A DNA stretch of 64,000 nt from Cynocephalus volans (taxonomy: Eukaryota; Chordata; Mammalia; Dermoptera; Cynocephalidae). Under the pieces are notes generated by a model. It did not search any database. It was not told where the DNA came from and saw only the letters and a program-made list of their open reading frames with translations. The stretch spans positions 102,921,835 through 102,985,834 of the forward strand of contig NC_084469.1 of the NCBI RefSeq assembly GCF_027409185.1, given 5' to 3'. Shown here in pieces: positions 1 to 10,906 of this stretch (position 1 is its first letter; every line of letters begins with the position of its first letter). The translations under genes and the position numbers were made by a program.

Positions 1-55
1 ACAGACACCCTCTCAGCCTCAACTGCCTAATGATGATAAGTCCTCTCTCTTTCGC

Positions 56-1010
56 TTGCTCCATGACCTGTTTCACTCTAGCCCCCAAGCTTTATCCCAG
101 TTTTTACAAGCCTTCTTCTCAATCACCCCATCTGACAAAGCCCTCTTGCAAAAAATTTCCTCCTCACGCACAATCTGCCAGCGTACCAATCCTAACACCC
201 CTCTCAAACCTGGGCCATACCCCTCCCACCAGGCCAGGGGTCTCACACCCGCAGCCAACTGGCAGGTCGATTTTACACACATGCCTTCTGTCCGGCGCCT
301 CAAATACCTCTTGGTGTTTGTTGATACCTTTTCAGGATGGGTAGAGGCATTCCCAACATCCAATAAAAAGGCCTCCACCGTAGCCCAGACTCTCCTTTCC
401 CAAATCATCCCACGATTTGGGATGCCCACTTCCATTCAATCTGACAATGGACCTGAATTTACCGCCCAGATAGTACAAAAACTCTCCCAGTCACTCTCTC
501 TCCCCTGGCACCTACATTGCCCTTACCGACCTCAGGCATCTGGAAAGGTAGAGAGAACCAACAGAACCTTAAAGGACATACTAACTAAATTGTCTCTGGA
601 ATTACACCTTGATTGGGTCCATCTTCTACCTCTCGCTCTCCTCAAGACCAGGGCTCTCCCAAAAAGGCCCTCCCATCTTTCCCCTTTTGAAGTCATGTAT
701 GGTAGGCCCCTCCTACCCCTGGGGATCACAGCAACTGAAGGACCCATACCACCCACCATGGCCTTACCCTTGCTCTCCCACCTTCGCACCGAGCTATGGA
801 AGTACAAGGACTGGCTACTTCCAGATCTGTCACTTTATTCTACACTTCCCCGGAACCTAAAACCCCCCTAACCCCTAAGTGGGAAGACCCATGTCCTGTC
901 ATCCTTTGCACTCTGACCGCTGCTAAACTTGCCCTGCCAGGTAATCATGTTACTCCATGGATTCATATTTCCAGGCTGAAGCCTTACACTCAGGATCCGC
1001 CCTTGGCCAC
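56..1010 (+). pseudogene. Retroviral integrase (pol) fragment, frameshifted
   Basis: An open frame from 56 to 871 carries an integrase core: VDTFSGW (about residues 88-94), a later SDNGPEF and a glutamate in GKVERTNR, giving the D,D-35-E pattern, followed by a SPFEVMYGR block. Similarity then continues in another frame (796 onward), where a C-terminal segment with PWIHISRLKP lies, typical of the end of gammaretroviral integrases. A frameshift therefore lies around 800-870. Integrases insert proviral DNA; this copy is broken. The N-terminal zinc-binding part is missing or unrecognised. Confidence 0.85.
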
Positions 1011-1061
1011 CGAGAACACCAATAACAAGCTGCAAAAGAACTTAACACACCATTCTTTTAA

Positions 1062-1793
1062 GTGTGTCCCTCATCCTACCGACCCTCTCAAACTCCGCCT
1101 ATCCCGGACCTCAGCCCTACCCCCAATTCCGGAGACATGCCTTCTCCTGTTCTTTTCATTTCACCCAGGGAGCTTTCAGGCCCCTCTGCTAGCTCCCCAG
1201 GGTCACCCATTTACACCTGGCAAGAGATTATTTCTGAAACACTCATCTTTCTCTCTCTCTCCCGGAAATTGTTCTCTAATGCGACCGCTCCTGGCGGCCG
1301 TCCCCTTAAACGCTTCCCTTCCTCAACCATTTATAACCACACCGTCGCCCCACCAGGCTCTTTCTTCTGGTGCAATGGAACCCTCTCTACCTCCATCCTA
1401 TCCAATCTTACTGTCCCATGCCTTCTTGACACCATCGTCCCTCAACTCACTCTGTACACCAGTTCAGAACTGTTCTATCTTCTTCATCCACCCTCAAAAC
1501 AAAAAGGGGCCGCCTTCCTCCCAATCATGGTCGGTATTTCCCTGACAACATCAGCGGTCGGAGCCGGCCTGTCGGGAGGAGACATAGGACACAGTTTATG
1601 GGCGGTCAAAGACATCAATACTAAACTTGAAGGGGCTCTGACTTCCACTGCCGATTCTCTTTCCTCTCTACAGAGACAGATCACCTCTTTAGCTCAGGTC
1701 ACCCTCCAAAACCGTAGAGCACTAGACCTCCTCACCGCAGAAAAAGGAGGTACTTGCATCTTCCTTGGAGAAGAATGCTGTTATTCCTCATAA
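1062..1793 (+). pseudogene. Retroviral env/TM remnant, truncated
   Basis: This frame contains an Ala/Gly/Ser-rich, fusion-peptide-like stretch (about 1545-1575), a heptad-like helix region, and the gammaretroviral TM signature LQNRRALDLL followed by a CX6CC cysteine motif (about 1755-1785). A stop follows within a few codons of the motif, before the membrane anchor; hydrophobic sequence continues in another frame at 1754-1942. Only about 440 bp separate the end of pol from the fusion-peptide region, far too little for a normal surface subunit, so most of SU is deleted. Not functional. Confidence 0.82.
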
Positions 1794-2012
1794 GCTGCCT
1801 TTTCTTGCCCTGCATCATTCTTCAAGCCCAAGTGGGAAAAATCTCTAATCAGGCCTTTAACCAGCTTTTGCTTAGAAACTACCAGCTTCTAGGTACCGAT
1901 GAACCCCCCGCCTCATCTCGTGAGCACCTCAGCCGATGCTGAAGAGACACCACCTTACAGAGGAAACGCATTCCTACACGCCCTCGCCACCGACGCCTGG
2001 CTGCTCCCTCCA

Positions 2013-2084
2013 GTCTCCAACTACGAACAATGGAACTGGGGCATATTCGTCTCCAACTACGAACAATGGAACTGGGGCATATTC
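2013..2084 (+). repeat. Perfect 36-bp tandem duplication in the ERV
   Basis: Two identical 36-bp units (2013-2048 and 2049-2084), each beginning GTCTCCAACTACG and ending GGCATATTC, lie side by side between the TM remnant and the LTR. The unit is a multiple of three, so it keeps the frame. Confidence 0.95.
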
Positions 2085-2254
2085 GACTTGTGGCTTCAAG
2101 GACTTTTCCCCTTTTGAAATTACTTTTTTCTCCACCCTCCTTTGGGGTTTCATAATGGGTATTTATGTACCTTCCTCCCTTTGCCCCCCACCCACAACGC
2201 GCAGTTCAGCAGGAAGTAGCTCGATGACTTCAACGTCCCCTTTCCTAAAACAAG

Positions 2255-2267
2255 AAAAAGGGAGGAA
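2255..2267 (+). other. ERV polypurine tract
   Basis: The purine run AAAAAGGGAGGAA sits immediately before the TG that opens the LTR, the expected place for the plus-strand primer of a retrovirus. Confidence 0.8.
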
Positions 2268-2562
2268 TGTAAGAACCCAAATGCCCAAGGGATCACACCC
2301 TGATCACATAAGCCCTTCTCGGCCACACCCCATCATGGCGCTGGTTGCCCTTCTCTTCCGTACTCTCCTTCCCGCCGGCGCGAATCGCACACCAATCAGC
2401 TCACCCCAAACCCCATGCAGTATGCTAAGTAGGGATTGTATTTTAAGCCAATCAGTTTCCCCCTTAAAGCCCTATATATGTGTGTGTGTGTGCTGCCTAA
2501 TAAACGAGCTCTCTCCGGTGGATCGTCAACTGGTGTCGACTCGTCCTTTCAATTGTCCTTCA
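2268..2562 (+). mobile_element. 3' LTR of the ERV (about 295 bp)
   Basis: It starts TGTAAGAACCC just after the polypurine tract and ends CTTCA at 2562, before a T-rich SINE insertion. It holds a TATA-like CCTATATATG (2471-2480), a short GT repeat, and an AATAAA signal (2499-2504), giving a compact gammaretroviral U3-R-U5. The right boundary is inferred from the closing CA and is uncertain by a few bases. Confidence 0.8.
2499..2504 (+). promoter_or_regulatory. LTR polyadenylation signal AATAAA
   Basis: AATAAA sits about 25 bp downstream of the TATA-like box in the LTR, the usual arrangement in short gammaretroviral LTRs. Confidence 0.7.
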
Positions 2563-2565
2563 TAC

Positions 2566-2621
2566 TTTTTTTTTTTTTAGTAGCTGGCCAGTACAGGGAT
2601 TGAACCCTGGACCTTCTTTCA
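2566..2621 (-). mobile_element. Truncated tRNA-Ile-type SINE
   Basis: A T-run is followed by the complement of the SINE's 3' end (GCTGGCCAGTACAGGGATTG and a B-box-like part). The head is missing. Confidence 0.7.
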
Positions 2622-2764
2622 TGCATTAAAAAAAAAGAAACAAAGACTCTTTCATGGGCTTCACCTTGGGCCAGTTTTATTTATTTATTTATTTATTTAA
2701 ATTTTTTTAAAGAAAATGTTATTTTATTAATACTTTTTACATTCTAGGATGTTGTTGTGGAGCA

Positions 2765-2840
2765 GTTGGGAGGGAGGGGGAGAGGGGAAAGGGGAAGGAA
2801 AAGGGATGGAGGAAGGAGGAAGGAGGAGGGGCAATATTAA
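2765..2840. repeat. Polypurine (GGA/GGAA) tract
   Basis: About 75 bp are almost entirely G and A on the plus strand, with runs of GGAGG and GGAAGG. It is a low-complexity tract. Confidence 0.85.
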
Positions 2841-4384
2841 GGCCTGTGGCACTCCCCTCATTCCCAAAGGGAAGACTGGGGGGCTTCCAGTGGTAGCTTC
2901 GTCATTGTTGGGCTGGGTGCACATGTCAGGGGGGTGTAGCAAAAGCCCTCCCCAGCTAGGAAACCCAGAGCCCTTCTTGCTGTGGCTTGGTGGTCGTTGC
3001 TGGGCTGGTTGCACCTGTGTAGGGGCGTGGCTGAGGCCCAAGGCCCCCCATCACCCCGGCTCAGGAGAGCCCAAGGTGCTTCCTGCAGCAGCTTGGTGGT
3101 CACAGCTGATGGGCCGAGTTTTAAACAACAGTAATGATAAAATAAACCAAGCTCCTGAGCCAAGAAATAAAATCTCACCACTCCCCAGAAGTTCCTCAAT
3201 CAGAATAAACAAATCTGCCTCTGTCCCTTTTGCCTGCTATGTTTTTCTTCCAAGCCCTTATCACAACTTGACATTTCATGGGAAGTTTCTTTGAGCACGG
3301 TTTTAATGCCTGTCTTCTGTTCTAGAATGTCAGCCCCACCAAGGAGGGGTCTGTCTGCTTCCCAGCTGTGTCTCCAGGCCTGGAAGTCTGCCTGGCATTC
3401 TGCCTGGCATTCGGTAGGTGCTGAAGAAACCAGCCAGCACTGGGGGAGTGCATGGCCTGGGAGCCGGGATCCCAGGCTGCTGTTCTGCTACTGTAGAAGG
3501 GCTGGCCTTGGCCTTCTGACCTCAACTTTCTCTCTGTCGCCGCCGGGAGTACAGTGGCAGGAAGCAGACAATGCTAGATTCCTCAACAGCCAGCCCTGGT
3601 GAGGCCAGGGGACCTCCTCCAGGCTTGGACGCTGGACCACAGAGGAATGGGACGCAATGTGCTCCATTCCAGAGGGAACCAACACGAAATATCAGATGGG
3701 CTGACTGATAACCATGATGGCAATAATCCCAGTGATAATAATAACTTATATCAATAGTTTACATTTTCCCAGGCTGGATGCTGGGCCAAGACCTGGCTAC
3801 TTAGCCTTCCCTGGGCAGGTTCTTTTAAAGTGAAACAAATACCCCCACTTGACAGCATAAGAAAAAGGAGCAAGAGGCTGCTGTCCTAGGGCCTGAGACC
3901 TCCTTCCCTTCCTAAACGCCTATATCCCAGATGCAGCCCAGCAGGGAGGCCCCAGGCCCCCAGTTTGAATAACAGGCAGGGTTTTCCCAGGATGGGGGAT
4001 TCCCCGGTGAGCGGCTTTTCATGCTAAAGTTAGGACAGTCCTGGCAAACAGGGACGGTTGGCCACCCTACCCTAGTGGGTTTTCAGGAAGAAGCTAGAAC
4101 TGGGGATTCCCCTGACCCTGCGAGGCGGCAGGGAGGGACCTCCCCAGAGCTCCCATTGGACCTGGGAAAAGCCAAGAGTTGGTGAATTAAAAACAAAATC
4201 CCTTTGTGTTCTTTCAGATGGGAGAGTTCAGGGAACAATCACCCCCCTACTTCAAATAGCCATGAAGTTTCCCTGGAGTCCTTCCAAGAAGTTTCCATAC
4301 CCCATTGGGCACATGCGTGAACCTGTTCTTTAGAAAATTCCCATGAACAGCCACAGATGGGACACTCTGTGCTGGCTTGAAATA

Positions 4385-4610
4385 GAAGAGTTAGATGCAC
4401 AAAGGCTGGCACCAGACAGCCTGAGTTCAAATCCCCACTTGGCCATTGTGTGATCCTGGGCAGCCCCTTAACCTCTCTGTGCCTCAGTTTCCTCCTCTGC
4501 AAAATGGGGCTACTCAGAATCCCAAACTCAGAGGTGCATTGGGGCTATCAAGTGAGTTAATACTCATATGGAGCTTAGAATGGAGCCTGGCAAAGAGAAA
4601 GTGCTACTAT
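4385..4610 (+). repeat. MIR-type ancient SINE
   Basis: The stretch contains the MIR core pattern: CCTGAGTTCAAATCC, then TGTGATCCTGGGC, CCTCAGTTTCCTC and CAAAATGGGG. This is an old tRNA-derived repeat shared by mammals. Confidence 0.75.
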
Positions 4611-4744
4611 ATTTTCCATTTAATGATATTTCTTGGTGATCATTCCTTTCCACTACAATTATGTCTATTTTGTGGAATTCTTTTCTTATGAAATATTTCA
4701 AACACCCCAAAAGGCATAGAGATAAGTGAAATCATCACCTAGGC

Positions 4745-5080
4745 AAAAGATGGAAACAATCCAAGTGTCCATCAACAGATGAATTAATAAATAAAATGTG
4801 GTATATCCATACAATGGAATATTATACAGCTGTAAAAAAGAAGGAAATTCTGACACATGCTACAACATGGATGAAACTTGAGGACATTATGGCAAGTGAA
4901 ATAAGCCAGTCACGAACAAATACTGTACAATTTCCCTTATATGAGGTCCCTAGAGTCATCAGATTCATAGACAGGGTAGAGGGTTTCAGTTTGGGATGAT
5001 GAAAAAGCTCTGGAGATGGACAGTAGACATCAGATGGTTGATGGATAGTAAAGATCGGGTGGTTGGAGACCACCTTTTTG
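4745..5080 (+). mobile_element. L1 3' end fragment
   Basis: It contains typical L1 3' UTR text: CAAGTGTCCATCAACAGATG, then ACAATGGAATATTATACAGC, ATGGATGAAACTTGAGGACA and AAATAAGCCAGTCACGA. No ORF2 coding remains. Confidence 0.8.
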
Positions 5081-5612
5081 ACCTGAGAGAACTGAGGGGG
5101 GAGCCACGTTGATGTCCAGGGGAAGAGTGTACCAGGCAGGGGGAACAGCAAAGCAAAGGCCCTGAGGGAAGACCTGTCCTTAAACTTTACGTAACTGCTA
5201 TATAGCTGCTGGAATCTGTGACCGGCTTGCTAAGTCCATATTGTTCTTGAATCCCATCCAATATTGATGCAAGTTGTCTGTTTCACTCAATTGCACTGTT
5301 CTATTGTAGCCTTGTACAAATTAATAGACCACAATTTATTTGTCCCATCTTTCATAGATGGACATTTATGTGGTTTTCAGTTTTGTGGATTCAATGGCTC
5401 TAAGACACATCCTTATCATGCTATTCTTTTCTTTCTTTTTTTTTTTTTTTTTAACAATTTTTATTGTTTATCTTTGAATGAGTAATTCACTCACATGGTT
5501 CCAAATCTAAAAGGCACAAAAGAGCTTGACGGACAAGCCCACACTTTACTTCTGGGCCCCCAACACCCAGCTCATTACTGAATTCAAAATAGGCTTGTGG
5601 TTTGGCAGTTTC

Positions 5613-5808
5613 TGAAAAAGTCAGACATAGGATTACTGTAGGATCCAGCAATTCCACTCCTAGGATATCCCCAAAAGGATTGAAAATAGAAAGTCAAACA
5701 GAGACTTGCACACTAGTGTTCACAGTAGCATTATTCACAATAGCTGAAAGGTAGGAATAACCCAAGTGCCCATCAGCAGATGAGTGGATAAACAATGTGT
5801 CCTATACA
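5613..5808 (+). mobile_element. L1 3' end fragment
   Basis: The order CAGCAATTCCACTCCTAGG, TTCACAGTAGCATTATTCAC and CCAAGTGCCCATCAGCAGAT matches old L1 3' UTRs, in the same direction as the previous piece. Confidence 0.78.
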
Positions 5809-6033
5809 AGTGTCAATCAAAAAGGACTGGTGGCCAGCTGCCAAAAAAAAAAAAAAAGGACTGATGAAATAATCGCATGATACATGCACATACTGGAGCA
5901 CTAGGCAGTGCAGAGAGAAAGATGAAACTGATGTGCTACTGACAAGGAGAGATTTGCAGGCCACCTTGCTCAGTAAAAAAAGCAGGATGAACTACAGATT
6001 GTAGGGAGTGCTATGTTTTGCGTAAAATATGGG

Positions 6034-6118
6034 AGAGGTCATGGGTTCAGATTCCTGTACCAGCCAGCCACCAAAATAAAAACAAAAACCAAACAACAAC
6101 AACAACACAAAAACAGGG
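6034..6118 (+). mobile_element. 5'-truncated tRNA-Ile-type SINE
   Basis: It keeps the 3' half (GGGTTCAGATTCCTGTACC, then CCAGCCACC) and a tail of A-rich AACA units. The A-box half is lost. Confidence 0.7.
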
Positions 6119-6186
6119 GAGGGATAAGAATGTAATTGCTTTCAAAACCCTGGAAGGAATCACAGGAAACTGTTAATGGGTTTCAG

Positions 6187-6289
6187 GGGCTGGCAGGTTA
6201 GCTCAGTTGCTGAGAGCAGTGTTATAACATCAAGGTGAAGCGTTTGGATCCCCCTACCGGCCAGCTACCAAAAAAACACACAAAAAAAT
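6187..6289 (+). mobile_element. Monomeric tRNA-Ile-type SINE
   Basis: It begins GGCTGGCAGGTTAGCTCAGT (A box) and continues to a B-box-like segment, CCGGCCAGCTACC and an A-rich tail. Confidence 0.8.
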
Positions 6290-6396
6290 TGGTTTCTATG
6301 GTTGGGGGCAGGGAACTAGGTGGGCAGAGGATGAGTAGTTTACTACACTGTTTACCTCCCCAAACTGTGGGAATGCTTTAAAACCCTGGGCCTCTA

Positions 6397-6579
6397 GGGC
6401 CCGCCCGTTGCTCACTTGGGAGAGCGTGGTGCTGGGAACACCAAAGCCACGGGTTCGGATCCCTATATAGGGATGGCCAGTTCGCTCACTTGGGAGAGCG
6501 CGGTGCTGACAACACCAAGTCAAGGGTTAAGATCCCCTTACTGGTCATCTTAAAAAATAATAATAATTAATAAATAAAT
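6397..6579 (+). mobile_element. Dimeric tRNA-Ile-type SINE
   Basis: Two tRNA-like units are joined by a TATATAGGGATGG linker and followed by GGTCATCTT plus an A-rich tail. Imperfect target-site copies (CCTGGGCCTCTA / CCTGTGCCTCTA) flank it. Confidence 0.85.
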
Positions 6580-7325
6580 AAAATCCTGTGCCTCTACCAG
6601 GGCCAGCGCTAAGGTGAGGCACAAAAGTAGAGAGCGCCAAAAACACTCAGTAACCAGTGTAAGTATTTTAATGAAATATTTTATTAATAAAACAAAAATA
6701 TCCTTGATAAAATATCAAAAATTTCAGGGCAGATATCAGTAACAGCACTAAGCCATATTGGAGCTCGAAGCAAGAGGAAAAATCGGGGATACTGATTATT
6801 TGAAAGTTTTCACAGTGAAGGATCAAAAAGAAGCTGTGGATCCTGCATGGTGGATCAGGTTTATTCAGGTCCCCCAGCCCCCACCTGCCACTCTCAGTCA
6901 TGTGCAAAGTACTAGGAACAGCTTTTTCGCAGCTGGGTTTGCAGCTCACCACTGCCCCCTGGTGGTAATCAGCTTGGGCACAACAGCATCCTGTGGGCCC
7001 TTTTACCACATGCTTTGGTCTCCTGCGGGCCTACTGTGTGCCAGATCCAGTTTGTGCCCTGGTGCACCCATACTACATGGGAGGTGACAATACACAGGTT
7101 GGCAAAGCAGGGCACATGGGCAGGTGAGGCAGGCTGGGTGTCTGGGCATGACTCAGAAGGCAAGTCAAGAGGGCCTCTGGGAGGAGGTGGCACTGAGCTG
7201 TGGTCTGAGTGACAAGCAGCCACCATAGAATGTGCACCCCAGGAGGGGTGGGCAGAGGGCTCCACTGGATCAGAGATATTTCATGTCTCGAACTGATGTG
7301 TACCTGAGAGTTTATTGTACTACTT

Positions 7326-7419
7326 ATTTTTTTGGTGGTTGGCCGGTATAGGGAACTGAACCCTTGATCTTGGTGTTACCAGCACCACCCTCTAACCAAC
7401 TGGCTAATCAGCCAGCCCT
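7326..7419 (-). mobile_element. Monomeric tRNA-Ile-type SINE
   Basis: A T-run, GGTTGGCCGGTATAGG, the complemented B box CTGAACCCTTGATC and the closing AGCCAGCCC give a full unit in reverse. Confidence 0.82.
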
Positions 7420-8314
7420 ATTGTGATTAAGCCCTTTCCTGCAGTGGAAATATTTCATGCCTTTTAAGGGATCCCCACTTCCAGGGAAATGTCCCAGGCA
7501 GAGCACAAGGTCCATATTTTGTGTGTGCACATGCCAGGTACTGTGTTTGCCTGAAGCATCATCACAACAGCCCTGGGGAGGAAGGGACCAACACTACTTT
7601 CACTGCACACAGGGGGACACTGAGGCTAAGTTACCTAAGGCCACACCGATAGAAATTTCCAGTGCTCAGGGATCAGCACAGAGGGAGTGGGGCTGGAAGG
7701 AGTGGACAAGAGGGGGAGTGGGATGGGGGCAGGAAGGTGACAGGCAGAGTGCAGTGGCCTGGTGAGCTGCCAGGATTTCAGCCTCTGCTCTGAGGGAAAG
7801 GAGCCCTGCCAGGCTTCTGAGCAGAGCAACCCGACTTGACCAAGGTGTTCACAGGCACCTTCTGGCTCCTGCCTGTTGGAGGATGGTGTAGAGAGAGGAC
7901 AGGGAGGAGTCCAGGGCAGGTGTTAGGGCCACAGGTGATGGGGACCCCCATCAGGACAGAGGCCATGGGGACAAAGGGCAGTGGTCAGATTCAAGATCTG
8001 TTTTGGAGGCAGAGCAAGCCACGTGAGGTGAGACACAATCGCAATGCCGCTCCTAAGTGGATGGTGGCAGGGGGCTTGGCAGGACAGACAAGGGACTGAT
8101 GGTTGGGGGGTGTGGTGAGAACTGAACTTTGGGGACTTTTGAGGTACAGGCTTTTGGAGGAAGATTGTTCCAGGCAGTGGAACAACATGTGCAAAGTAAG
8201 GATCCAGGCCAGCTGGAGGGCAAAAGCCCTGGGGCGTCATGGGCTCAAGCACCCCACCCACTTTCCCTCCCACCCCCAAAAGAAAGGCTCTGCCAAGAGC
8301 CCTCCGAAAGGCCC

Positions 8315-8724
8315 CAGCAAACATCTGAAATCCTTTATTGGAAGATCATTTGCTGTTTACCAAACAGAAGACTAGACAGGAGGCCAACAGTGAAAACAGA
8401 GCCTAGTGACCAAGCAGGCCCCTCGGTGGGGACCCTCCCCCCACCCGGTGGACTAGCCTGTTGACCTCTGCCCCTCCCTGGACCTTGGGGCCTTTGGCAT
8501 AATGCTGATGGGGGGGCTGCAGGCAGTGAAGCCCCTTGACTCAAGGCAGAGACTTGGATGAACGCTGGGGAGCAGGAGCAGTTGAGAGGGAAGGGCAGGG
8601 CAGGCCCCCCAGGCTAGGGGGAGCAGTGAGAGTGGAGAAGCCAGGAGCTGGGGTGACGCTGTCTATTTTCATTTTCTGTAAAAGGGGCACAGGGGCCTGC
8701 AGACAGGCGAGTAGTGGCAGCTGG
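8315..8724 (-). other. CDC37: CDC37 3' untranslated region
   Basis: This runs from the stop codon (8725-8727) to just past the AATAAA signal at 8334-8339 (minus strand). The exact cleavage point, about 10-25 bp beyond the signal, is inferred. Confidence 0.75.
8334..8339 (-). promoter_or_regulatory. CDC37: CDC37 polyadenylation signal
   Basis: AATAAA on the minus strand (TTTATT on plus), about 390 bp after the stop codon; the only canonical signal seen in this stretch. Confidence 0.8.
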
Positions 8725-8880
8725 TCACACGCTGCCATCCTTCTCATCGCCTGGCTTGGGGACGGCTTCCAGCAGTGGGTCCCCAGGGCCAGCCTCCTCC
8801 CCCTCCTTGGCCTCACTGGACTTGGAGTTGGGGACCCAGAGGCCAGAGTCGATGCAGCGCTGCATGTGGTACTTTGCGTC
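8725..8880 (-). CDS. CDC37: CDC37 exon 8, C-terminal acidic tail
   Basis: Codes residues 328-378, from DAKYHMQRCIDSGLW to the stop TGA. The acceptor is CCCCACAG and the exon starts in phase 0. It carries the short acidic Glu/Asp-rich tail (KEGEEAGPGDPLLEAV), ending DEKDGSV where I recall DEKDVSV in human. Confidence 0.97.
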   Translation of the reverse strand, partial: DAKYHMQRCIDSGLWVPNSKSSEAKEGEEAGPGDPLLEAVPKPGDEKDGSV

Positions 8881-8975
8881 CTGTGGGGAGAGGGGTGGCA
8901 GGTGAGGCTGGACTGCCACCACCTGGTGGCCTGCCTGTCCCCTGCACATCCTCAAGCCTGCTTCCTACTTATTCT

Positions 8976-9090
8976 AGATCAGGGCTGCCCAAAAGGACTG
9001 TCCACGATGGAGGGAAAGTCTATAAGCTGTGCTATCCACCATGGTGGCTGCTAGCCACGTGTGGCTACTGAGTCCTTCAAATGTGTCCAG
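8976..9090. repeat. Possible hAT-type DNA transposon remnant
   Basis: The segment GCTAGCCACGTGTGGCTACT followed by CTTCAAATGTG resembles short non-autonomous hAT (MER-class) repeats common in mammals. The family name was not determined. Confidence 0.4.
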
Positions 9091-9411
9091 TGAAGTGAGA
9101 AATTAAGTTAAAAAGAAAAGAAAAATTAGAAAAGAAAAAAGAAGCTTGCTGACCTTTGTTCTGGACCTACTTTGTTTATAGAGACAGGCAGTGAGCCTGC
9201 CAGCTGTAGTTTGCAAACTCTGTTCTAGATGTTTGTTTATTCCCATGGAAGCTTTTAGAAACTCCGGGCTTGGTCCTGTGACTGGACCCATTCCACAGAT
9301 GAGAAGACCAGGATGGCCAACCAGTGAGCCAAGTGGCAGGAGTGGGGTCAAATCAAAGCCTAATTAAGATTCAAAGTCCTTGTCTACCAGAGCTATAATT
9401 ATATAGCTATA

Positions 9412-9504
9412 TGCTTTGGGCAACTGGTTGGCAGAGGGATCCAAACCCATGACCTTGGTGTTACAAGGCTGTGCTCTAACCAACTGAGCTAACTGGCCAG
9501 CCCT
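9412..9504 (-). mobile_element. Monomeric tRNA-Ile-type SINE
   Basis: Reverse copy with CCATGACCTTGGTGTTACAA and the closing GCTAACTGGCCAGCCC, in CDC37 intron 7. Confidence 0.82.
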
Positions 9505-9900
9505 TGAACAGGACATGGTTGCCACACCTCTCAGGTGCCCCCTTCGCCACAAATTTTGCCAATTAATATTAATATCAAGAGAGAAACTGTGGTTTGGATG
9601 AGGAAACTGAGGCTGGGCTCATAAATGGCCCACAGTGACAATGACCACCTATCACAGGGCACATGCGCTGAGAGCTCCATGCTCACTGCTGTATGCTGGC
9701 ACACAGTGGGTGCTCAACAATCCCACATGAGCATGTGGCATGGTGATACGACCCTCCTCTTAGTCCATGGAGGGGCCCAGGAGGGATACTTCTACCAGCC
9801 CACTTCAGAGATGTGGAGAACAGGACTGGGGAGGTGGGGGGGTTGGGGGACAGGGACACACGGTTTGTCCCAAAGGCCTGGGACATGGCTGGTCACTCAC

Positions 9901-9972
9901 AGTTGGGTCCATTTTGCTGATGGCATCTTGGAGCATCTGCACGTCCTTCGCATCAAAGCACTTCTGGAGTTC
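9901..9972 (-). CDS. CDC37: CDC37 exon 7
   Basis: Codes residues 304-327 (ELQKCFDAKDVQMLQDAISK, then MDPT), part of the C-terminal helical domain. Acceptor CCCCCAG, donor GTGAGT; 72 bp, phase 0 at both ends. Confidence 0.97.
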
Positions 9973-10077
9973 CTGGGGGTGCACAGGGGCCGGGGTCAGG
10001 GCCTAGGTCCCTGTAACCGACCCCTAGGGTCATGCCCCTGGCCCACCTGCCACCCGCCTGGAACTGGGGAGCTGCAC

Positions 10078-10260
10078 CTCAGGGAGGGACTCGTAGACCT
10101 CAACGGGGTCCAGGCCACCAGGGCCAAGCCGCTTTTTGCGCTCCTCTTCCTCATATTCCTTCATGGCCTTCTCGATGCGCAGCTTGGCACGGCCCCGCAC
10201 ACGCTCCTTGAACGCCTCCAGCTCATCATTGAAGCCCTCCATGTACTGGCGGTCAGCCGT
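10078..10260 (-). CDS. CDC37: CDC37 exon 6
   Basis: Codes residues 243-303, from TADRQYMEGF to EVYESLPE. It is the end of the HSP90-binding middle domain and a charged helix (KAMKEYEEEERKKR) linking to the C-terminal domain. Acceptor CTCGCAG, donor GTGCAG; phase 0 at both ends. Confidence 0.97.
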
Positions 10261-10906
10261 CTGCGAGGCGCGGGCAGTGGTCACTGGCCCTGAGCTTGAT
10301 ACTCCAACTGGGGGCCCAGGATCTTCCCGCTGCAGTGCCTCAGATCCTCCCCAGGGCTCCCCGGGGTCTGGGGTCCTGAGTGACAGGATGGGCACCCCAA
10401 GGCTTGGGCCTCTCGTCTCCTCCCCTCTGTCTTTGCTCTTCCACTCATATGCTAATGACTACCAGCCTGTGCGCCCCCTTCACTGCAGACCTATGACACC
10501 CACATCCTCAGTGTCCTCACGTGGGGGTGTCACAGGCACCTTAAATCCAACATGGCCACATCCCAGCTCCTGACTGTCCCTCCAGCCTGCCCTGCACTCA
10601 GTCTCCCCAATCTCAATCAGGGTAGCCCTATTCCTCCAAGTGCTCATGCAGAAAAACCTGGCGGCATCCTTAAGTCTGTCTCTCACCCTACACAGAGACC
10701 TTCAGCACATCCTGTGAGCTCCACTTTCAAAATCTGGTTGGGATCTGACCCCTTCTGGTCCCTTCCACAGCTCTGCCCTTTCCTGATGTACAAGCTTTGA
10801 TAATAGGAGCTTAAGTCCCAGTGGACACATGTCCCTCCCATCGAGGACTATGGGCTGGTTTCCTGAGGAGGGGGCCTCCGACCCCCTGGCTGCTCAGGGC
10901 CCCTAC
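10261..10906 (-). other. CDC37 intron 5
   Basis: About 650 bp of unique sequence. No exon, RNA gene or clear mobile element was seen. Confidence 0.75.

Larger units (their letters stand above)
1..2562 (+). mobile_element. 3' part of a class I endogenous retrovirus
   Basis: The window opens inside a decayed provirus. In order it shows an integrase fragment, a short env fragment with the transmembrane subunit, a polypurine tract (2255-2267) and a 3' LTR (2268-2562). The integrase and TM motifs are gammaretrovirus-like. The 5' half lies off the left edge. Frameshifts, an early stop in TM and near-absence of the surface subunit show it cannot encode working proteins. The insertion is in the same orientation as PDE4A and opposite to CDC37. 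Confidence 0.88.
2626..8310. other. Intergenic region left of CDC37
   Basis: No gene is supported here. It holds a (TTTA)n tract (about 2678-2700), a purine-rich tract (2765-2840), a MIR, two L1 3' fragments, several tRNA-type SINEs (listed separately) and unique sequence. The next gene expected on the left by human synteny is TYK2; no TYK2 exon was recognised. Confidence 0.7.
8881..9900 (-). other. CDC37 intron 7
   Basis: About 1 kb with no exon. It contains a possible old DNA-transposon fragment (8976-9090, with CTAGCCACGTGTGGCTACTG) and one monomeric SINE (9412-9504). Confidence 0.8.
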
